Translations under genes and position numbers: made by a program
In this document: positions 5,964-9,581 of the stretch, piece by piece
How the letters are laid out: the number at the start of each line of letters is the position of its first letter
Position numbering within the stretch: the stretch's first letter is position 1
Notes under the pieces: model-generated
Told to the model about the DNA's origin: nothing
The model's input: only the letters and a program-made list of their open reading frames with translations
Database searches by the model: none
Assembly: GCA_050739575.1 (NCBI GenBank)
Contig: JBOIBN010000076.1
Span: forward strand, 1 to 9,581
Source: JBOIBN01 sp050739575
GTDB taxonomy: Bacteria; Pseudomonadota; Gammaproteobacteria; JAKDMP01
Length of the DNA: 9,581 nt
Direction: 5' to 3'

Positions 5964-6956
5964 ATGTTTGCACACGACGATATTTACCCCACGCGGGGAA
6001 TACAAGAACGTCTTACGGAACGTAAGGATCCCATCCTTTACGGTTGGGATTATTCCCCTAAAAAATTAACCGAAACACAGCTCGTCCATTACGAGCGCCA
6101 TGGTTTCGTGGCCATCCCGGCGATATTTTCGACCTTGGAAGTTGCCTGCTTCAACGACGCGATAAACCGTATCGCGAAACGCAAAAGAGAAAAGGGCGCT
6201 TACTGGAAGGAGAAAATACCCCCCGGCGAAAGCGAGTCCTTGTTCTTTACCGATCAGGCAGGGATGATTTTCCAGGATCTTGTGCGGGAACGCCGCATAC
6301 TGGACGGAGTAATGCAGATTCTGGGCGGCCCTGTGTACCTGCATCGGTCGCGGATTCACGTCGAAAACGGCGAAGAGGGCAGCTCCTACCCCTGGCATTC
6401 GGCGTTCGAGAGCTGGCATGCCGAGGATGGCATACCGAGAATGCGGGGTGTGGAGGCCTGGATCATGCTGAACGAGAGCAGCCCCGCCGCCGGTTCGTTG
6501 CGGGTGCTGTCGAAATCCCATCAGATCTATGCGGCCACTCGGAACGAAAGTTCTGTGTATGACGACGGCCAATCCATATGGGAATTCGGGCGGCTGAGTT
6601 TGGAGACGCTTGAACGTCTGCTGCAATTCGGCGAACTGACGGACGTTTACGGTTCTGCCGGGACTTTGGTGATTTGCGACTGCAATCTTCTGTACGGTTC
6701 GGCGAAGGGCTTGGAACTGCAGCGTCGCGCAACGGCCATGTTTTCCTACAACAGCATGGAGAATCTTCCCGCCGAGCAGCCTTTTGCGGCCGAGGACTTT
6801 CGCCCGGAGCCGATCGTTTGCCGCGGGGTTGTTCCCTTGCAGCCGAAAGCATTCAACTTCGCGCGATGGAATTACGATGCCGGCGGCTCCATGAAGGTTT
6901 CCGGCAAGCGGACTCGCGTAATGTCTTCTCAGCCACGGGATAGACTGACCGCCTGA
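5964..6956 (+). CDS. Ectoine hydroxylase-like (PhyH/EctD family) protein with substituted iron-site residues
   Basis: The 330-residue product follows EctD (ectoine 5-hydroxylase, a non-haem Fe(II)/2-oxoglutarate dioxygenase) along its length: YPTRG (8-12), YERHGFVAIPAIFS (43-56), ILGGPVYLHRSRI (119-131), WHSAFESWHAEDGIPRMR (144-161), the AAGSL/SH segment (175-186), DCNLLYGS (239-246) and YNSMEN (262-267). Length is close to the usual 300-310. EctD normally has WHSDFETWH and DCNTMHGS, supplying the His-x-Asp...His iron triad. Here His145 remains but Asp is Ala147 and the distal His is Tyr244. The 2-oxoglutarate-binding Arg is retained (Arg255). Recalled ectoine or cosubstrate contacts are also changed (Gln to Arg128, Asn to His132, Asn to Thr257, Phe to Met259). 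The frame is intact, so this is not a simple pseudogene. No ectABC genes are present. GC is lower than in flanking genes, consistent with transfer. It may be a pseudoenzyme or have altered chemistry. Confidence 0.82.
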   Translation: MFAHDDIYPTRGIQERLTERKDPILYGWDYSPKKLTETQLVHYERHGFVAIPAIFSTLEVACFNDAINRIAKRKREKGAYWKEKIPPGESESLFFTDQAGMIFQDLVRERRILDGVMQILGGPVYLHRSRIHVENGEEGSSYPWHSAFESWHAEDGIPRMRGVEAWIMLNESSPAAGSLRVLSKSHQIYAATRNESSVYDDGQSIWEFGRLSLETLERLLQFGELTDVYGSAGTLVICDCNLLYGSAKGLELQRRATAMFSYNSMENLPAEQPFAAEDFRPEPIVCRGVVPLQPKAFNFARWNYDAGGSMKVSGKRTRVMSSQPRDRLTA

Positions 6957-7356
6957 CCGGCCTTATGCCCGACAAGCACGAACGTCGCGGATCGGCGCAT
7001 AGCGGACACGTCCGATCGCTACCGGAGCGGAGTCGGTACTGCCGGGGCTTGGGAATGCCACCGTAACAGCGGGTGCGGGCGTGCATGACCCGGCGACCCG
7101 GGACGGCCAGACTGAAGTACCGCCCTTTTTCGTCATTGCCGTGAAGGCGGGGACGGGGAAGGGCGGCAGGTCCGCGCTCTCCTCAAGATGCACATGCCGC
7201 GTTGCCGTTGTGCGGATGCCGCACCAGCGGTTAGAAGTCAACTATAATTCCGGGCGATTCTCGGGGACCGGGTGCTTACCCTGTGGTTGATGCAACAAGG
7301 GTAGATCCGGCGTAACCGCCACAGGGAAGACGGGGCAAAGCGGAGTTTCACATCGA
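6957..7356. other. Intergenic region upstream of the two-component genes
   Basis: These 400 bases hold no supported gene; the open frame at 7081-7290 has no ribosome binding site or recognisable product. An inverted repeat, CCGCCCTT (7120-7127) with AAGGGCGG (7159-7166), encloses 31 bases and is weak as a terminator. The best signal is the TATAAT box at 7243-7248. Confidence 0.55.
7243..7248 (+). promoter_or_regulatory. Candidate -10 box for the response regulator operon
   Basis: A perfect TATAAT lies in otherwise GC-rich DNA, 108 bases before the response regulator start. The 17-base-spaced -35 position (7220-7225, CGCACC) does not match TTGACA, so the promoter may depend on an activator, possibly the regulator itself. 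Transcription from here would leave a leader of about 100 bases. Confidence 0.4.
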
Positions 7357-8031
7357 ATGGACGTTCTGATCGTCGAGGATGACGCCGCGCTTGCCGGCGA
7401 TCTCGCGCGGCGGCTGAATGACAGCGGGCACAACGCGTTCGTAGCGGGCACCCTCGTGGATGCACGCAAACTCGCGCAACGTGAAGCGCCGAAAATCGTC
7501 ATATTGGACCGTCTGCTCCCAGACGGAGACGGGCTCGATCTGATCGTATGGTTGCGCAAGCGTTTTCCTGCGACGGCGGTGCTCGTGCTCTCCGCGCTAG
7601 TCGCGTTGGGTGCACGTGTGGACGGGCTCAACGCCGGTGCCGACGATTATCTCGGCAAGCCCTACGAGTTCGAGGAACTGCTGGCCCGGATCGGCGCCCT
7701 CGGCCGGCGCAGCGGGAACAGGCCGACAGTGCTGCGCATGGGAAAGCTCACGCTGGATCGGCTGACTCGCACGGCGAGCGCGGCGGACGTAGAACTCAAA
7801 CTGAACCCGCGGGAATTCGCCCTGCTCGAATATCTGTTGCTGCACGGCGGTGAGCCGGTCACGCGCACCATGATCCTGCGCGACGTCTGGGGCTACGATT
7901 TCAAGCCCGCCGCCAACGTTGTCGACGTCCATATCAGCCGGCTGCGCGCCAAACTGGAGGAGTGCGGTTGCGCAGGGATGCTGGCGACGGAGCGCGGAGT
8001 CGGCTACCGCCTGCGCAAGCAGAAGCCTTGA
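7357..8031 (+). CDS. OmpR/PhoB-family response regulator
   Basis: The 224-residue protein has a receiver domain (1 to about 115) and a winged-helix DNA-binding domain (about 125-222). Receiver residues are all in place: acidic pocket Glu7-Asp8-Asp9, phosphoacceptor Asp51 (ILDRLLPDGDG), Ser79 and Lys101 (GKPYEF). The output domain shows the OmpR pattern LNPREFALLEYLLLHGG (149-165), then the recognition-helix region NVVDVHISRLRAKLE (187-201) and the RGVGYRL wing (213-219). Phosphorylation by the partner kinase should drive DNA binding. Ribosome binding is modest (GGAG at 7342-7345, 11 bases from ATG). Its stop overlaps the kinase start by one base (TGATG), a typical coupled pair. Targets are not identifiable; it resembles QseB/PmrA/TctD-like regulators in general layout, which does not establish the signal. 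Confidence 0.93.
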   Translation: MDVLIVEDDAALAGDLARRLNDSGHNAFVAGTLVDARKLAQREAPKIVILDRLLPDGDGLDLIVWLRKRFPATAVLVLSALVALGARVDGLNAGADDYLGKPYEFEELLARIGALGRRSGNRPTVLRMGKLTLDRLTRTASAADVELKLNPREFALLEYLLLHGGEPVTRTMILRDVWGYDFKPAANVVDVHISRLRAKLEECGCAGMLATERGVGYRLRKQKP

Positions 8032-9368
8032 TGCGTTTTCCAGAAGACTTTATCCGCACCACCGCTTTCCGGGTTGCGGCGGTCTATGCACTCGTATATG
8101 CCGTGCTGACCGGCGCCATCGTGGTCGTCGTTTATTCGCTCGCGACGCACGTGATCCAGACCCAGATTCAGGCCGGCCTCGTGGACGAAAGCACGGCGAT
8201 CACCTCGCTGCTCGCGGCACGCGGCCCGCAGGTGCTCGAGGAGGCGATCCGCGCGCGCAGCACTCACGCATTCCCCAGCGGAGACCTCGACCGGAACGAT
8301 CCCGGACGCCGCTATTACATTCTCGCGACGGACAAAGGCCGGGTCACGTTCGGCGACATCCATGTCTGGCCCGGGCGGGCGCCCGCGAGCGGGTGGTTCC
8401 GCTTCCGCGTCAAGGGGCGCGGCAACATTCTCGCTCTCGTCACACCTTTGTCCAACGGCATGCAATTGCTCGTCGGGCAGTCGCTGGCCACTACGGATGC
8501 GTTGGCCAAGGCGGTGAAATTGTGGGTTATCTTCAGTGCCGCACTCGCCTTGCTCGCGGGACTCATCGGCGGCGGTGCGGTAGGAACGCGGGTCATGCGG
8601 CGCATCCGCGAAGCCAGCGCCACAGCGGAACGCATTCAGGCCGGGCATTTGAGCGAGCGTTTGACGGTTGCCGGTTCCACCGAGCACGCCACGCTCGCCC
8701 GCACCTTCAACGCCATGCTGGAACGCATCGAAGCAGCCGTTATCGGACTCCGCGATCTCGCCGCACGCACGGCGCACGAGATGCAGCATCCCCTGACGCG
8801 TGCCGATCAGGCGCTCGCCCGCGCGGAACAGACGTCGGAGCGCGCAAGTGTGGAAGGGGAAATCGCCGCCGCCCGCAAGGAAATCCACGAACTCGCAAAC
8901 CGTATCGATGCGTTGTTGCGGCTCGCACAGCTCGAAGGCGCCGCCGCCCGCGAATTCTTCTGCGAACTCGATCTCGCCGCACTCGTTGCCGACGTGGTGG
9001 ATCTCTATACGCCGCTTGCCGAGGAACAGGGCCGGCAACTCGGGCTGTCGTCCGCCGGACCGGTGACGATCAACGGCGATCATCAACTGCTTGCGCAGGC
9101 ACTTGCCAACCTGCTGGACAACGCGCTCAAATATGCTCCGCCTGGGCCCATCGGGGTGCGGCTCAACAGCTCGGCCGACGGAGTGACGCTGGAAGTTCGC
9201 GATGGCGGCAGTGGAGACGGCGAAACCAAGGAAGCTCGCGGTTCGGGACTCGGCCTGCCGATTGCGCGCGCGATCGCCCAGCTTCACGACGGGCGGCTCG
9301 AACTCGTCCGGGAAGCCGCGGGCTTCAGTGCGCGGCTGGTTCTTCGTTCCCGTCTGCCGGGAACCTGA
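8031..9368 (+). CDS. Membrane sensor histidine kinase, partner of the preceding regulator
   Basis: The 445-residue protein begins at the ATG overlapping the regulator's stop, preferred over longer in-frame starts inside that gene. Transmembrane helix 1 is at about 14-37. A periplasmic sensor domain of about 125 residues (38-163) follows, then helix 2 (about 164-186), HAMP linker (about 187-235) and dimerisation/phosphoacceptor domain with His249 in AHEMQHPLTR. The ATPase domain has the N box NLLDNALKYAP (360-370, Asn364), G1 box around Asp391 (VRDGGSGDG) and G2 box GSGLGLPIA (404-412). All catalytic boxes are intact. The H box reads HEMQHPL rather than the common HELRTPL, a moderate deviation. 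The periplasmic domain matches no sensor type I recognise, so the signal is unknown. An inverted repeat at 9438-9455 lies after the stop. Confidence 0.92.
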   Translation: MRFPEDFIRTTAFRVAAVYALVYAVLTGAIVVVVYSLATHVIQTQIQAGLVDESTAITSLLAARGPQVLEEAIRARSTHAFPSGDLDRNDPGRRYYILATDKGRVTFGDIHVWPGRAPASGWFRFRVKGRGNILALVTPLSNGMQLLVGQSLATTDALAKAVKLWVIFSAALALLAGLIGGGAVGTRVMRRIREASATAERIQAGHLSERLTVAGSTEHATLARTFNAMLERIEAAVIGLRDLAARTAHEMQHPLTRADQALARAEQTSERASVEGEIAAARKEIHELANRIDALLRLAQLEGAAAREFFCELDLAALVADVVDLYTPLAEEQGRQLGLSSAGPVTINGDHQLLAQALANLLDNALKYAPPGPIGVRLNSSADGVTLEVRDGGSGDGETKEARGSGLGLPIARAIAQLHDGRLELVREAAGFSARLVLRSRLPGT

Positions 9369-9437
9369 TATTTTCCCCATGGTCTCGGGCTAGCCGATTC
9401 GGCGGCATCTCCGTCGACTTCTTCGGTGGCTATCGGC

Positions 9438-9455
9438 CACAAGTTCCGACTTGTG
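9438..9455. terminator. Hairpin after the two-component operon, at the IS edge
   Basis: CACAAGT (9438-9444) and ACTTGTG (9449-9455) pair perfectly around TCCG. A smaller stem, GTGGC (9426-9430) with GCCAC (9436-9440), overlaps its left edge, so the two are mutually exclusive. It could terminate the kinase transcript, although no T-run follows, or be part of the IS end, which starts within a few bases. Confidence 0.4.
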
Positions 9456-9456
9456 C

Positions 9457-9581
9457 GGTAATCCCCCCATTATTAGCGGCAGCCAGAAGTAGGGTTTAGG
9501 CCGCCATGGCCAACTTCTGCATGGGCGTCACCCCGCCGATGCCCATGTTGGGCCGCTCGTGATTATAGGTCCATAACCAAC
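9457..9581 (-). mobile_element. IS3-family insertion sequence, 3' (right) end, partial
   Basis: The element runs off the right edge of the window. It contains the 3' end of OrfB and about 40 bases of terminal sequence reading GGTAATCCCCCCATTATTAGCGGCA inward on the plus strand, an imperfect match to the IS terminus at 88-112. The exact outer base is uncertain: alignment to the left terminus suggests 9457, while the usual 5'-TG rule would put it at 9454 or 9452. The orientation is the same as that of the copy at the left edge. Confidence 0.7.
9496..9581 (-). CDS. IS3-family transposase OrfB, C-terminal fragment
   Basis: The minus strand reads WLWTYNHERPNMGIGGVTPM followed by QKLAMAA and a stop (TTA on the plus strand at 9496-9498). 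This is the conserved C-terminal end of IS3-family DDE integrase-type transposases, with the diagnostic YN-x-E-R-P-N...G-x-TP-x-x-x-L block that follows the last catalytic Glu. Only the final 27 residues are in the window, and the catalytic residues lie beyond it. Confidence 0.85.
   Translation of the reverse strand, partial: WLWTYNHERPNMGIGGVTPMQKLAMAA

Noticed and set aside
8004..9380. A 458-codon minus-strand open frame opposite the kinase gene.
   Set aside because: Antisense shadow of the kinase frame with no recognisable motifs and no ribosome binding site.
113..9456. Matching target-site duplications just inside the two IS ends, which would show one IS in a circular molecule.
   Set aside because: The bases inside the left end (CGCT) do not match those before any of the likely right ends (9452, 9454 or 9457), so no duplication is supported.
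7919..9499. A 526-codon plus-strand open frame over the kinase gene.
   Set aside because: It is a frame-shifted reading of the kinase, very rich in Arg and Ser, without domains. The true frame has all kinase boxes.
1..9581. CRISPR arrays, tRNA or rRNA genes, and toxin-antitoxin or known defence genes.
   Set aside because: No regularly spaced repeats, cloverleaf-like or rRNA-like sequence, and no matching protein motifs were seen on either strand.

Overview
The window looks like a piece of accessory chromosome or mobile DNA from a GC-rich proteobacterium, probably gamma or beta. Most genes have GC-rich third codon positions and clear AGGAGG-type ribosome binding sites, and the families present (OmpR-type two-component pair, IS3-family element, PhyH/EctD-like protein, HHE hemerythrin, SDR) are all common there. 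Genus cannot be read from the sequence.

Layout. (1) Bases 1-112 are the 5' end of an IS3-family insertion sequence pointing left: the first 17 codons of OrfA plus the element's terminus. It abuts a 20-codon C-terminal remnant of an unidentified gene (113-175) and a perfect 13-bp hairpin (198-228). (2) Bases 299-3439 form a plus-strand cluster: a pyruvate-oxidase/acetolactate-synthase-like ThDP enzyme, a mandelate-racemase-type enolase-superfamily enzyme starting one base after it, and a 60-residue Cys/His-rich metallothionein-like protein. An SDR oxidoreductase with a C-terminal membrane segment (3579-4661) follows after a hairpin-bearing gap. (3) A convergent gap with two tandem hairpins (4967-5007) precedes a minus-strand HHE/hemerythrin protein (5022-5486). 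A 477-base divergent gap with an operator-like inverted repeat follows, then a plus-strand EctD-like protein (5964-6956). This middle section is visibly lower in GC than its surroundings. (4) After a 400-base gap comes an OmpR-family response regulator overlapping by one base with its sensor histidine kinase (7357-9368). (5) From about 9457 to the end is the 3' end of an IS3-family element, again pointing left: the last 27 residues of the OrfB transposase and the terminus.

How the parts may work together. The enolase-superfamily enzyme has the complete Lys/His-Asp acid-base set of the mandelate racemase group, many of whose members dehydrate sugar acids to 2-keto-3-deoxy acids. 2-Keto acids are the substrates of ThDP decarboxylases and oxidases, and an SDR could act on the carbonyl product. 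This is a plausible but unproven short route. The Cys-rich protein and the hemerythrin-like protein fit metal, oxygen or redox stress, so the segment may be a stress-adaptation island flanked by IS copies.

The most unusual gene is the EctD-like protein. It keeps the long ectoine-hydroxylase signature, yet two of the three iron ligands (Asp to Ala147, His to Tyr244) and several expected substrate and cosubstrate contacts are replaced, in an otherwise intact reading frame with an excellent ribosome binding site. It is either a pseudoenzyme or an enzyme with altered chemistry.
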